The position numbers and the translations under genes are program-made. 64,000 nucleotides of DNA from JAHQVI01 sp963727575 (GTDB taxonomy: Bacteria; Pseudomonadota; Alphaproteobacteria; Rhizobiales; Rhodomicrobiaceae): positions 16,528-80,527 of the forward strand of contig CAVSIA010000028.1 in the NCBI GenBank assembly GCA_963727575.1. Reading direction: 5' to 3'. Positions 18,989 through 27,080 of this stretch are shown in pieces. Under the pieces are notes generated by a model. That model searched no databases, was not told the DNA's origin, and was given only the letters and a program-made list of their open reading frames with translations. The first letter of the stretch is position 1. Each line of letters starts with the position of its first letter.

Positions 18989-19906
18989 ATGTCCGAACCG
19001 ATCGCCGCCAATTCCCTCATCGACCTGTCTCGCCAGCTTCAACAGTTGGCGCAAGGCATGGCACCATCCATCGTCAGCATCCGCTCGCACGGGCGGGCGA
19101 TCGCCAGCGGGTTCCTCTGGCAGCCGGGCGTCATCGTGACCGCCAGCGACGCACTCGAAGCCGACGACGAGATCTCGGTCACCGCCGAAGGCAACCGATC
19201 CATCCAAGCGCAATTCGCCGGCCGCGACCCGGCCACCGACATCGCGGTGCTGCGCCTTGCCGAAGAGCTGAGCGTGCCGGCGCCGGTTACGGCAAGCCAG
19301 GAGGTCCGGATCGGCCAGATCGCCCTCGCCCTCGGGCGCGGCAGAGACGGCATGGTGGCAAAGCTCGGATGCGTCTCGGTTGCCGGCGATGCCTGGCAAA
19401 GCCGGCGCGGCGGCCGCATCGACCGGCTGATCCGCCTCGATTTGCGCCTCGATCGACAGGCCGAGGGCGGGCTCGCGGTCGATGCCGAGGCCCACGCGCT
19501 TGGCATGGTGGTCTTCGGCCCGCGGCGGAAGTCGCTCGTCATCCCGATGGCGACGATCGAGCGGGTCGCCCCCAAGCTGCTGGCCGATGGCCGGATTCGC
19601 CGGGGCTATCTGGGAGTCGGCCTGCACCCCGTTCGCCTCGATGCCGCCATAGCTTCGGCGAATGCGCTCCCCGGCCAGGGCGGTGTGATGGTGCTCAGCG
19701 CCGATCGAAACGGACCGGCCGGCAAAGCGGGCATTCTCCTCGGCGATATCATCGTCTCTTTCAATGGAGAACCGATAGACGGCATGCGCAGCCTGTTCGC
19801 CCGGCTTTCTCCTGAAACCGTCGACACGTCGGTCGAGCTGAAAGTCCTGCGCGCCGAACAGATGACCAGCCTCAGCGTCACCGTCGGCGCGAGCCCGGCT
19901 CCGTGA
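18989..19906 (+). CDS. HtrA/DegP-like protein with PDZ domain, catalytic His and Ser replaced
   Basis: About 305 residues from ATG 18989 (an upstream ATG at 18938 is possible). It has the trypsin-like S1C fold followed by a PDZ domain (RRGYLGVGLHPVRLDAA .. AGKAGILLGDIIVSFNGEPI). The proteolytic triad is not intact. The segment that normally reads VTNxHVV is VTASDALEADDEI (His replaced by Asp). The Asp motif DPATDIAVLRL is kept. The GNSGGPLVD motif is DRQAEGGLAVD (Ser replaced by Glu by alignment). No signal peptide is seen, so it is probably cytosolic. It overlaps the next gene by GTGA, implying coupled translation with a LuxR-type regulator. A scaffold or sensor role is inferred. Confidence 0.8.
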   Translation: MSEPIAANSLIDLSRQLQQLAQGMAPSIVSIRSHGRAIASGFLWQPGVIVTASDALEADDEISVTAEGNRSIQAQFAGRDPATDIAVLRLAEELSVPAPVTASQEVRIGQIALALGRGRDGMVAKLGCVSVAGDAWQSRRGGRIDRLIRLDLRLDRQAEGGLAVDAEAHALGMVVFGPRRKSLVIPMATIERVAPKLLADGRIRRGYLGVGLHPVRLDAAIASANALPGQGGVMVLSADRNGPAGKAGILLGDIIVSFNGEPIDGMRSLFARLSPETVDTSVELKVLRAEQMTSLSVTVGASPAP

Positions 19907-20511
19907 CGGCAGGGGAGGGCGGCAGTCTCGGCGCGGTCGCGGTGATCACCGTCCGGATCTCGATCCGCGATGCGGCACTGGCAGACCGGGTTCGCCGGAT
20001 GCTGCTGGACGAGCCTGATATCCGTATCGCGGATCAAGGCAACGTCCGGCCCTCCTTGTCCATCACGGACGGCGCGGTGGACCCCAGCGCCGCCGCGCCG
20101 GTGCTCGTTCTCGGCAGTGGCCCCGATGTCCTCGACGCGGTGCGGGCGGGGGCTGCTGCGGTGCTGCCCGCGGGCGCCAACCCCGCCGCTATTGGCGCGG
20201 CGGTCCGTGCGGTCGCGCAGGGCCTGATCGTCTTTACGCCGGAGGCGCGCGCGCAACTGATCGCCTCGGCCGACCCGGATGGGCTGGGCGAGGCCGACGA
20301 CCGGTTCCCGGCAATCGAACTGACGGAACGGGAGGTTCAGGTGCTGGCGCTGCTTGCCGGGGGCGCTTCGAACAAGGTCATCGCACGCTCGCTGGGCATT
20401 ACACCGCATACGGCGAAATTCCACGTCGCATCCATCGTCGCGAAGCTGGGCGCGACGGGGCGAACCGACGCCGTCGCCAGGGCGATGCGCACCGGCCTCC
20501 TGATGTTTTGA
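19903..20511 (+). CDS. LuxR/NarL-family transcription regulator with degenerate receiver domain
   Basis: 202 residues from GTG 19903, overlapping the stop of the HtrA-like gene. Residues ~138-200 are a clear GerE/LuxR helix-turn-helix (ELTEREVQVLALLAGGASNK, SLGITPHTAKFHVASIVAKL). Residues ~12-110 have the layout of a response-regulator receiver, including a RAVAQG helix near the end. However, the acidic pair, the phospho-acceptor Asp and the conserved Lys cannot be found (VLVLGSGPDVLDAVRAGAAA, AVLPAGA in place of GYLLKD). It therefore probably responds to something other than phosphorylation, perhaps to its coupled PDZ partner. DNA-binding function is confident; the signal is inferred. Confidence 0.85.
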   Translation: MTAGEGGSLGAVAVITVRISIRDAALADRVRRMLLDEPDIRIADQGNVRPSLSITDGAVDPSAAAPVLVLGSGPDVLDAVRAGAAAVLPAGANPAAIGAAVRAVAQGLIVFTPEARAQLIASADPDGLGEADDRFPAIELTEREVQVLALLAGGASNKVIARSLGITPHTAKFHVASIVAKLGATGRTDAVARAMRTGLLMF

Positions 20512-20536
20512 TCCAGGTCCCAGGTTGGCCTGATCG

Positions 20537-20565
20537 CCCAAACAGCCGTCCATTCGCCGTTTGGG
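20537..20565. terminator. possible bidirectional hairpin between convergent genes
   Basis: CCCAAAC (20537-20543) and GTTTGGG (20559-20565) form a perfect seven-base stem with a 15-nt loop in the 133-nt gap between the LuxR gene (+) and the old yellow enzyme gene (-). There is no T-run, so termination strength is uncertain. Confidence 0.35.
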
Positions 20566-20644
20566 GGTATGCAGAGATTTTGCGCGGTGGCCCGGCGCCA
20601 GCTTGAGCCTGCGACGCCGGGCTGACGATCGTCTGCCTGTTCGC

Positions 20645-21707
20645 TCAGGACGCCATTTCGAGCTGAGGATAGTCGGTGTAGCCCTTTTCGCCGCCCGAAT
20701 AGAATGTTGCCATATCCCAATCATTGAGCGGAGCGCCCTCCCGCAGGCGGCGGACGAGATCGGGATTGGCGATGAAAGCCTTCCCGAACGCTACGGCATC
20801 GGCCTCGCCGGCGGTGATGACGGCCTCGGCTTCGGGCTTCTTGAATTTCTCATTGACGATGTAGGCGCCGCCGAAAGCCCGTTTCAGGCGCTCGACCGAG
20901 ACTGTCCTCGGCGCGGTATTCGCGCGCGCAGAGAAACGCGATGTTCCGCTGGCCGAGCGCCTCTGCCACATAGGTGAAGGTGGCGGCGAGATCGTTGCCG
21001 CCCATGGAGTGCGCATCGCCTCTTGGGGCAAGATGCATTCCCACGCGGCCCGGTCCCCAGACCGTGATCACCGCATCGGCGACCTCGAGCATCAGACGGG
21101 CGCGGTTCTCGACCGAGCCGCCATAGGCGTCCGTGCGTTTGTTCGACACATCCTGGAGGAATTGATCGAGCAGATAGCCGTTGGCGCCGTGGATCTCCAC
21201 ACCGTCGAAACCGGCGGCCTTGGCATTCTCCGCGCCGCGCCGGTAGGCCTCGACGATGCCCGGGATCTCGCTGGCCTCAAGAGCGCGCGGGGTAGGATAG
21301 GGCTGCTCCGGCCGGACAAGGCTGACATGGCCGTTCGCGGCAACAGCGCTCGGCGCGACAGGTGGCTCGCCGCCCAGAAACATCGGATGAGAAATCCGCC
21401 CGACGTGCCAGAGCTGGAGGAAGATGAGGCCGCCTCGCTCATGCACGGCGCGCGTCGTCAGCTTCCAGCCTTTGACCTGCTCCGGCGACCAGATGCCGGG
21501 CGTGCCCGCATAGCCCACGCCCATCGGCGTGACCGAGGTCGCCTCGCTGATGATCAGACCCGCATCGGCGCGCTGGGCGTAATATTCGGCCATGAGGGCA
21601 TTGGGAACGCGGCTTTCGCCGGCACGGCTGCGTGTCAGCGGCGCCATTACGATCCGGTTCGGCAATCGGAGATCGCCAACGGTCAGGGGTTCGAAAAGAA
21701 TGCTCAT
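20645..21707 (-). CDS. nemA: old yellow enzyme / alkene reductase (NemA type), one frameshift
   Basis: FMN-dependent, NAD(P)H-using ene-reductase acting on electrophilic alkenes, maleimides or nitro compounds. It begins MSILFEPLTVGDLRLPNRIV, a typical OYE N-terminus. It continues with PLTRSRAGESRVPN, FLQLWHVGRISHP, AGFDGVEIHGANGYLLDQFL (His-Gly-Ala-Asn substrate loop), YGGSVENRARLMLEV and the C-terminal AFGKAFIANPDLVRRLREGAP. One frameshift near 20900 (after CAREYRAEDS) separates the last ~85 residues. Restored length is about 354. It is divergent from an ArsR-type gene 130 nt away, which probably regulates it. I chose the ATG at 21707 because homologues begin there. Confidence 0.88.
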
Positions 21708-21837
21708 GATCCTATCTCTCTTGTTTGGCGCTCGCCGGCTTTGCGAAACCGCGTGTTTCCGGTAGAACCGGGGTAGCGACGGCCGATTGATCGTTCTATG
21801 ATCGACGAACATCGAAACATATAGGAGCCTTTTGAGC

Positions 21838-22173
21838 ATGAAGCAACTGCAGCATCCAAGCCCGGGGGACATTACCCTGACTGGTGTGCTGGGGGCGCTG
21901 AGCGATCCTGTCAGGCTGACCATCGTGCGTGAGCTGGCCGGTTGCGGCGAACGCGGGTCGAGCGCGTTCGATTGCGACGTGGCCAATTCGACGCTCAGCC
22001 ATCACCTGAAAGTGCTGCGGCTCGCCGGCATCGTGCGGCATCGCAAGGACGGCACGCGCTGCTTCGTGTCGCTGCGCCCTGATCTGGAGACCGCGTTTCC
22101 GGGATTGCTGGCCTCCGTGCTGCGCTTTCACGAGGCGGAGGAAGATGCCGCGCGCGAACGTGCCGCCGACTGA
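21838..22173 (+). CDS. ArsR-family winged-helix transcription regulator
   Basis: 111-residue HTH_20/ArsR-type repressor. GVLGALSDPVRLTIVRELAG starts the winged helix, ANSTLSHHLKVLRLAGIV is the recognition helix, and RHRKDGTRCFVSLRPDL the wing. The usual metal-binding ELCVCD motif of arsenic or cadmium sensors is absent; only isolated Cys residues (CGERGSSAFDC) precede the recognition helix, so the inducer may be organic. ATG 21838 lies about ten bases after AGGAG; a TTG two codons upstream is an alternative. It is divergent from the OYE gene, an arrangement common for regulators of nemA-like reductases. Confidence 0.85.
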   Translation: MKQLQHPSPGDITLTGVLGALSDPVRLTIVRELAGCGERGSSAFDCDVANSTLSHHLKVLRLAGIVRHRKDGTRCFVSLRPDLETAFPGLLASVLRFHEAEEDAARERAAD

Positions 22174-22295
22174 TGGAGCCGCGGAAAACGCCGCTGCGCT
22201 TGAATGTCCCGCGCAGTTCGGCCAGGGTCGGTATCGGACTTCCGAAGGAAAGATCAAGCCGGTGGGGCCAATCTGCCCGCTTTAGGAGATCGCCT

Positions 22296-22685
22296 ATGCC
22301 TCAGACGGACGAGGGATTGAAATCCATTGCCGCCTTGCCGGAAATCCGCGCCGTGCTGGACGCGGCTCCGACCCGCGCCAAGGCGGACATTTCCCGGATC
22401 AAGAAGCTCCTCGCCGATCGGGACGCCGTGCTTTCGGTTCCCGACATCGCCGTCACGCTCGACGAAGCCAAGGCTGCATTCGCTCAGCTTACCATCCAAA
22501 CCCGGCAATTGAGGCGTTGGCACCACGAGCCGATCTCTGACGCCGAACGGGCCGAGGTGGTTCGGCTGCAGGCCGCCATCCCCGAGATCCGTCCGCTCAT
22601 CCAGCGGCTGATCGCGCTCGCCACCGAACTCGATCAGCGGGCCAGGACCGGGCTCGTATCGCCGCGGAAGAAATGGCGTCATTAG
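22296..22685 (+). CDS. hypothetical helical protein
   Basis: 129 residues from ATG 22296, which has taggag eight bases upstream; the frame is open further 5' but without a good start. The sequence is soluble and predicted largely helical (LKSIAALPEIRAVLDAAPTR, ISRIKKLLADRDAVLSVPD, AERAEVVRLQAAIPEIRPLI) with a basic tail (SPRKKWRH). I do not recognise a family. High GC at third codon positions supports real coding. It follows the ArsR gene on the same strand after 122 nt and is convergent with the histidine kinase. Confidence 0.55.
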   Translation: MPQTDEGLKSIAALPEIRAVLDAAPTRAKADISRIKKLLADRDAVLSVPDIAVTLDEAKAAFAQLTIQTRQLRRWHHEPISDAERAEVVRLQAAIPEIRPLIQRLIALATELDQRARTGLVSPRKKWRH

Positions 22686-22731
22686 AGCAGGATTCTTCCG
22701 GAAAAAATCGGTGTGCGCTTTTCCCTCGCTA
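22683..22731. repeat. half of a Rhizobiales-type intergenic palindrome
   Basis: The text just after the hypothetical gene's stop (ttagagcaggattcttccgg, then aaaaaatcggtgtgcgctttt) resembles the left half of the 'tagagcatgatcc..ggaaaa..cggttttcc' palindromes scattered through Hyphomicrobiales genomes. A fuller copy lies at 51259-51375. The complementary right arm is not clear here, so this copy is degenerate. Confidence 0.45.
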
Positions 22732-23985
22732 CTATAGCGTCGCTGCGCCGAGGCGTGAGATCGCATCCGAAGGCGCCGCGCTCGCCCGCTTCAGTCCAAC
22801 GCGTCCGCTGGAAACGAGGACCGTGAAGCGCTTCGGCTCCGTCTCGACCTTCATCACACCAGCGAGCTGTGCGACAAGCCGGTTCACCAGATCGAGGCCG
22901 CTGCCCGACCGTCGGTTTAGCTCCGCGGGCAAGGAAGCGCCGTCATCGGTGACCGACAAGGCAAGCAGGTTATCGCCGGTTCGGCTCAGGCTTACGCCGA
23001 CCGTGCCGTTCGTCCGGCCCGCCAACCCGTGTTTGACCGCATTGGTGATCAGCTCGTTGACGATCAGGGCGACGACCGGCGCCTTTCGCGCGGTTATCGT
23101 CGAAGGCTGGACGTCGATCGTCAATGCAAAGCGCGGGTCCGCGCCGAGGATTTCCGTGCAAATGCTGGTGACGACGACGGCAAGATCCACAACGCCGTCG
23201 CCGCCCGCGACCTGATGGGCGCGGCCGATCGCCAGCACCTGTGCACTCGCCGCTTCAATTGCGTCCCGTGCGCCGGGTTCGACCGTTTGCCGCATCTGAT
23301 GGCGAAGCAGACCGGCGGTCATCGCCAGCGTGTTCTTGACCCGGTGATCGAGCTCCCTGAAGGCCAGCTCTTTCCGTGCGGCCTCTTCCCTCGCCTCGTC
23401 CGCCAGCGCTACGAAGTGGAGGGCCGTGGCGACGAAGACGGAGAGCCATTGCATGACCCGTGCATCCTCGCGATCGAACTTGCGCGTTTCGTTATGGGCG
23501 CAGATCCAGATCGTGCCTTCGATCTGTGTGTCATGGTCGGTCAGCGGGATCAGCAGAACTTCGTTGAAGGTTCGGCCGACATCGATATAGGTATAGAACC
23601 GCTCGGGGCGAAACATGAGAAGAGGCGCCGTGCTTTCGACGCAGATCGCACAAGGTGAGAAGAATCGCGGCATGGTGCCGAAAAGATGATCTTGCAGATC
23701 GCCAGCCACGGCAATCCAGCGAAATACCTCTTCACCTTCCGCAGTGCGTTCGGCAAGACTAATTCCGCAGCTATGAGCGTGACAGAGTTCAAGCCCGAGT
23801 TCGACGCATGTTTGGAATACTTGAGACGGCTCCGATTTCAACGCCTCGGCCAGCCGGCGCATCGCCAGAGCCTCGGCCTTGACGTCCGGCATATGCGGCG
23901 CCCGCGCCCAGAGTTCGGCCGTGGCGGTGATATCAGCTATCGAGATGGGACGGCTTCTTGCCCCCTCCTCGCCGGATAAACTCAT
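22732..23985 (-). CDS. sensor histidine kinase (GAF + HisKA_2/HWE type)
   Basis: 417 residues with no membrane segment. Residues ~40-190 resemble a GAF sensor domain (FQTCVELGLELCHAHSCGIS, WIAVAGDLQDHLFGTMPRFF, PCAICVESTAPLLMF). Then comes the phospho-acceptor helix FRELDHRVKNTLAMTAGLL, the HisKA_2 H-box with the phosphorylatable His. The ATPase domain has the N-box VNELITNAVKHGL and a DDGASLPAELNRRSGSGLDL glycine loop. The family commonly acts in alphaproteobacterial general-stress and light/redox signalling. No receiver gene is adjacent; the lone receiver at 43818-44198 is a possible partner only by guess. The enzyme is probably cytosolic because no signal or TM is seen. Confidence 0.9.
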   Translation of the reverse strand: MSLSGEEGARSRPISIADITATAELWARAPHMPDVKAEALAMRRLAEALKSEPSQVFQTCVELGLELCHAHSCGISLAERTAEGEEVFRWIAVAGDLQDHLFGTMPRFFSPCAICVESTAPLLMFRPERFYTYIDVGRTFNEVLLIPLTDHDTQIEGTIWICAHNETRKFDREDARVMQWLSVFVATALHFVALADEAREEAARKELAFRELDHRVKNTLAMTAGLLRHQMRQTVEPGARDAIEAASAQVLAIGRAHQVAGGDGVVDLAVVVTSICTEILGADPRFALTIDVQPSTITARKAPVVALIVNELITNAVKHGLAGRTNGTVGVSLSRTGDNLLALSVTDDGASLPAELNRRSGSGLDLVNRLVAQLAGVMKVETEPKRFTVLVSSGRVGLKRASAAPSDAISRLGAATL

Positions 23986-24105
23986 GTCAATTCACCCAAT
24001 CACGCAACCGCTTGCATTAAGATAATGCCCAAAGGGCCAAGCCAGTCAAGATATGGTACGTGGCCGAGGCAGGTCGCGGTGTCGGGCGATCCGGGCGCAG
24101 GGCGC

Positions 24106-25377
24106 TCAAGTTCGCGCCAAGCGCGCCGAACGCAGGGCCGGTGCCGGCTCCAGGAATGCGGCGACCTCGTCGCGGCGGGCGAGCGTGTCCTCATAGCCCA
24201 GCGCGACCAGCGCGCGGCAATAGCCCGGCTCGAACAGCAGGTAGCTCGGCAGGCGCCAGTCGTTTCCCCAGACGCCGAGGCGGCGCAGCAGCATCCGGAT
24301 GGTCCAGGGCATCTCCCGGCCATGCTCGCGGGCGACGTCGCGCAGATCGTATGACGGCTGCAGGCTGAGCACCGACACGTTGCGCAACTCGGTGTCGCCG
24401 CGGCGCTCCGGCGAGACCAGCGAAACCGTCCGGTTGATCCGCTGCGCGCGCTCCATGTCGGCGTCGAGATTGTCCATGAAGATCGTGTCGAGCAGATAGC
24501 CGCTGAGCGAGCCGAGGCTGGGATAGCGCGCCGCATCGGCTGCGGGCTCGGCCGGCAGTTCCAGATCGCGGACGCCGATTACCAGAATGCGGTCGGCGCC
24601 GGCGTGGATCGCTGGGCTGAGCGGCGCGGTCAAACGCAGCGACCCGTCACCGAAAAATTCGTTGCCGACCCGCTGAGCCGGGAAAATGAAAGGGAGTGCC
24701 GACGACGCCAGCAGGTGGCCGACGCTGAGCCGTGCGGTAATGCCGATCTGCCTCGCCCGCGACCAGCTTTCGAGATCGCCGGCGCCCTGGACGAAGGTCA
24801 CGGCAATGTCGCGGTTATAGGAGGAGGCGGTTACTGCGAGCGCGCGCAGGTCGCCCGAACCGATCGCGGCTTCTATCCCGGCGAAGTCGATGCGGCGACG
24901 CAGGAGGTTCTTCAGCGGCGCGTTGTCGAGCAGCGATTGCGGCGCTGGAACGCCCAACTCGCCGAGCGGTGTCATGGTGACGACCCATTGCAGCCCGCGC
25001 AAGGCGACCGTTGGCAGGTCGGTGCGGTAGATCTCGTCGGCGTGCATCTCCTGCCAGAACTCGGCGAGCCCGGAGACAGCGAGCTGAAAATCCTGGGCCT
25101 TGCTCGCGAGCGCGGCGGCGTTGACTCCGCCGACGGATGCGCCGGTGATGACGGGGAACGGGTTGCGCGTTCCCCCGACGATCTCGGCGATGGCCTTCAG
25201 CGCTCCGGCCTGATAGGCGCCGCGTGCGCCGCCGCCGGGCAGGAAAAGCCCTGCGACCGGACCTTGTCCTCCATTGTTCACGACCGCCGATCTCTCATCG
25301 CAGAAATCCCGCCCCGCTGGTTTCGGTGCTGCCCTGCCCCGATTGCGCTGCCTCATGCCGATCCGGTCAAACAACAA
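24106..25377 (-). CDS. patatin-like phospholipase family protein
   Basis: Serine acyl hydrolase with a Ser-Asp dyad. The N-terminal oxyanion loop is LFLPGGGARGAYQAGALKA, the nucleophile elbow ITGASVGGVNAAALA, and the catalytic Asp lies in NEFFGDGSLRLTAPLSPAI. All three motifs are intact, so activity is expected on phospholipids or acylglycerols. Length is 423; the start could be ATG 25377 or seven codons later (MRQRNRG). Residues ~290-400 form an extra C-terminal region (YLLDTIFMDNLDADMERAQR .. VAREHGREMPWTIRMLLRRL) seen in the long bacterial patatins. It is transcribed toward the histidine kinase and lies 162 nt downstream of the ECF41 gene on the same strand. Confidence 0.9.
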   Translation of the reverse strand: MLFDRIGMRQRNRGRAAPKPAGRDFCDERSAVVNNGGQGPVAGLFLPGGGARGAYQAGALKAIAEIVGGTRNPFPVITGASVGGVNAAALASKAQDFQLAVSGLAEFWQEMHADEIYRTDLPTVALRGLQWVVTMTPLGELGVPAPQSLLDNAPLKNLLRRRIDFAGIEAAIGSGDLRALAVTASSYNRDIAVTFVQGAGDLESWSRARQIGITARLSVGHLLASSALPFIFPAQRVGNEFFGDGSLRLTAPLSPAIHAGADRILVIGVRDLELPAEPAADAARYPSLGSLSGYLLDTIFMDNLDADMERAQRINRTVSLVSPERRGDTELRNVSVLSLQPSYDLRDVAREHGREMPWTIRMLLRRLGVWGNDWRLPSYLLFEPGYCRALVALGYEDTLARRDEVAAFLEPAPALRSARLART

Positions 25378-25539
25378 AGCCGTGATTCACGCGGACTCGG
25401 TGGAGGGCTGGATCCGCCCTCTTTCGCAATCGTTAGCAGCGGTAGCGTGGGTTAACGCGTCTAAGCGCCGATTGATCCCCCGAAACCGCGCTTTCGGTGT
25501 CGCATGGTGGAGGCGGGCAATCCGACCCGGATGGCCGCG

Positions 25540-26415
25540 TCAATCGTCGATCACAAGATCGAGGTTGCGGAGCCGCTCGGGGTCGGCGACCGCCCGGATT
25601 TCGGCAATCCGGTTGTCCTTGAGCGTGATTTCGAGGACCAGCTTGAGCTGCCCGTTCGGCGCTACGGCGACGCCTGGAGCGCCGTCGATAAGCGCCGGCC
25701 GGGCGACCTGCGCGCGACCGAGGAAGGTCTTGGCCACCGCGTCCGCGCCGCGCACTTCCTTCGGGCCGCCCATCCGCACGGCAGCGGCGTCGCCGCGGAA
25801 TACGACATCGGGATCGAGCAGCGCGAGCAATGTGCTGAGATCGCCATCGCGGGAGGCGGTCAGGAAGGCGCTGAGCACCTGCTGGTGGCGGGCGCGGTCG
25901 GGAGCCGTAATTTCGGCGTTGCCGCCGGCGACGCGGCGACGGGCGCGGCTGGCGAGCTGTCGCGTCGCTGCGGGCGAGCGGCCGACGATCGGTGCGATAT
26001 CCTCGAACGGCAAATCGAACATGTCGTGCAGCACGAACGCGACCCGTTCGGCCGGCGCCAGTTCCTGGAGCACCACGAGCATGGCGAGGCCCACCGAATC
26101 CGCCAGAATGGCATCCCGCTCCGGATCGGCGCTGGTCTGCGTGCCTGCCGCCGGCTCGGAATCGTCGACTTCCAGCGGATCCTCGCGGCGCGTCTTGCGC
26201 GAGCGCAGCATATCCAGGCACACCCGCGCAATCACCGTCGTCAGCCATCCGGTCAGATTCGAAATGCTGCCCGTATCAGCGCCGCTGAGCCGCAGCCAGC
26301 TCTCCTGAACCGCGTCGTCGGCCTCGCTTGCGGACCCAAGCATCCGATAGGCGACCGCGCGAAGATGGTCGCGGTTCGCTTCGAATTCGTCGGCCAGCCA
26401 TTTTTTTTCGGTCAT
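25540..26415 (-). CDS. ECF41-type RNA polymerase sigma factor with C-terminal SnoaL-like domain
   Basis: 291 residues. Region 2 reads HLRAVAYRMLGSASEADDAV then QESWLRLSG, and region 4 PAERVAFVLHDMFDLPFEDI then APIVGRSPAATRQLASRARR. The C-terminal ~105 residues (HQQVLSAFLTASRDGDLSTL .. ALLDPDVVFRGD) are the SnoaL-like extension that in the ECF41 group takes the place of a separate anti-sigma factor. The DGGG motif expected in that domain reads FRGDAAAVRMGG and the NPDKL-like tail reads ADPERL, so both are variant. A perfect ECF41-type promoter lies upstream, implying autoregulation. The divergent neighbour is a carboxymuconolactone decarboxylase protein, the classic ECF41 target class. Confidence 0.93.
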   Translation of the reverse strand: MTEKKWLADEFEANRDHLRAVAYRMLGSASEADDAVQESWLRLSGADTGSISNLTGWLTTVIARVCLDMLRSRKTRREDPLEVDDSEPAAGTQTSADPERDAILADSVGLAMLVVLQELAPAERVAFVLHDMFDLPFEDIAPIVGRSPAATRQLASRARRRVAGGNAEITAPDRARHQQVLSAFLTASRDGDLSTLLALLDPDVVFRGDAAAVRMGGPKEVRGADAVAKTFLGRAQVARPALIDGAPGVAVAPNGQLKLVLEITLKDNRIAEIRAVADPERLRNLDLVIDD

Positions 26416-26416
26416 C

Positions 26417-26443
26417 GGTCACATCCTCTGGTCGCATTCCGTC
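26417..26443 (+). promoter_or_regulatory. ECF41-type promoter of the carboxymuconolactone decarboxylase gene
   Basis: On the plus strand GGTCACA (26417-26423) is followed after exactly 16 bases by CGTC (26440-26443), one mismatch from the ECF41 consensus. The -35 lies against the start codon of the sigma gene, and its transcript would run rightward through the sigma gene's own promoter to the ATG at 26578. The two promoters therefore interlock, with start points only a few bases apart. Confidence 0.65.
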
Positions 26444-26451
26444 ATGGCTAT

Positions 26452-26478
26452 GACGAACGGCCCCCGGGCGATGTGACA
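26452..26478 (-). promoter_or_regulatory. ECF41-type promoter of the sigma-factor gene
   Basis: On the minus strand TGTCACA (26478-26472) is separated by exactly 16 bases from CGTC (26455-26452). This equals the TGTCACA-N16-CGTC consensus reported for ECF41 sigma factors. Transcription would start near 26445 and give a ~30-nt leader before the ATG at 26415. Confidence 0.8.
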
Positions 26479-26577
26479 AGAGCCTCGGACCGGCGGCCGG
26501 CAGCGTCAGGCTCGGAGCTCGAGCGATTGCCAATTCGCACCCGGCCGATCGCCGTGTGCCATTCCAGGAGATCAACC

Positions 26578-27033
26578 ATGCAGCCACGAATGAAGAACCC
26601 GGTAATCATCCTTCCCGATGCGATGCAGGCCCTGCACGCGCTGAACAAGTCCACCGAATTGGATGGCTTGCCTTTCGTCACGCGCAAACTCGTGCATCTC
26701 CGCGCCAGCCAGATTAACGGCTGTGGCCCTTGCGTTCACATGCATTCGCTGGAGCTGAAAAAGGCGGGCGAGACCGACGACCGCATTTTCGCCGTCGCCG
26801 CTTGGCGGCATACGCCGTTTTTCACCGACGCCGAGCGCGCGGCGCTGGCACTCACCGAGGCGGTCACCCGGCTCAATGACCGCGCCGATCCGGTGCCCGA
26901 TGCGATCTGGGACGAGGCGAGGCGGCATTACGAGGAGCCCGAGCTTGCGGCGCTGATCCTGCAGATCGGCCTGATCAATGTCTGGAACCGCCTGAATACC
27001 AGTGTCGGGCAGATGGCGGGGGCCTGGGGCTGA
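26578..27033 (+). CDS. carboxymuconolactone decarboxylase / AhpD-like family protein
   Basis: 151 residues. The AhpD-type redox motif is present: ASQINGCGPCVHMHSLELKK with CxxC and the downstream His. It continues with VAAWRHTPFFTDAERAALAL, usual in AhpD/CMD peroxidase-like proteins that reduce peroxides or act as thiol-disulfide partners. The start ATG at 26578 lies behind ccaggagatcaacc. It is divergent from the ECF41 sigma gene and has a matching ECF41 promoter, so it is very likely its main target; COE-type proteins (CMD, oxidoreductase, epimerase) are the known partners of this sigma group. The substrate is unknown. Confidence 0.92.
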   Translation: MQPRMKNPVIILPDAMQALHALNKSTELDGLPFVTRKLVHLRASQINGCGPCVHMHSLELKKAGETDDRIFAVAAWRHTPFFTDAERAALALTEAVTRLNDRADPVPDAIWDEARRHYEEPELAALILQIGLINVWNRLNTSVGQMAGAWG

Positions 27034-27049
27034 GCCGCAGCGGGACCGC

Positions 27050-27079
27050 ACGGTCGCCGTGTTGACGCGCGGCGACCGT
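27050..27079. terminator. bidirectional hairpin between convergent genes
   Basis: ACGGTCGCCG (27050-27059) and CGGCGACCGT (27070-27079) form a perfect ten-base stem with a ten-base loop. It lies in the 47-nt space between the CMD gene (+, ends 27033) and the membrane-protein gene (-, ends 27081). There is no T-run on either side. Confidence 0.6.
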
Positions 27080-27080
27080 C

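Noticed and set aside
21708..21837. Possible ArsR operator (GTTC..GAAC near 21794-21810)
   Set aside because: The dyad arms are only four bases and expected by chance; no match to a known operator, so not listed as a site.
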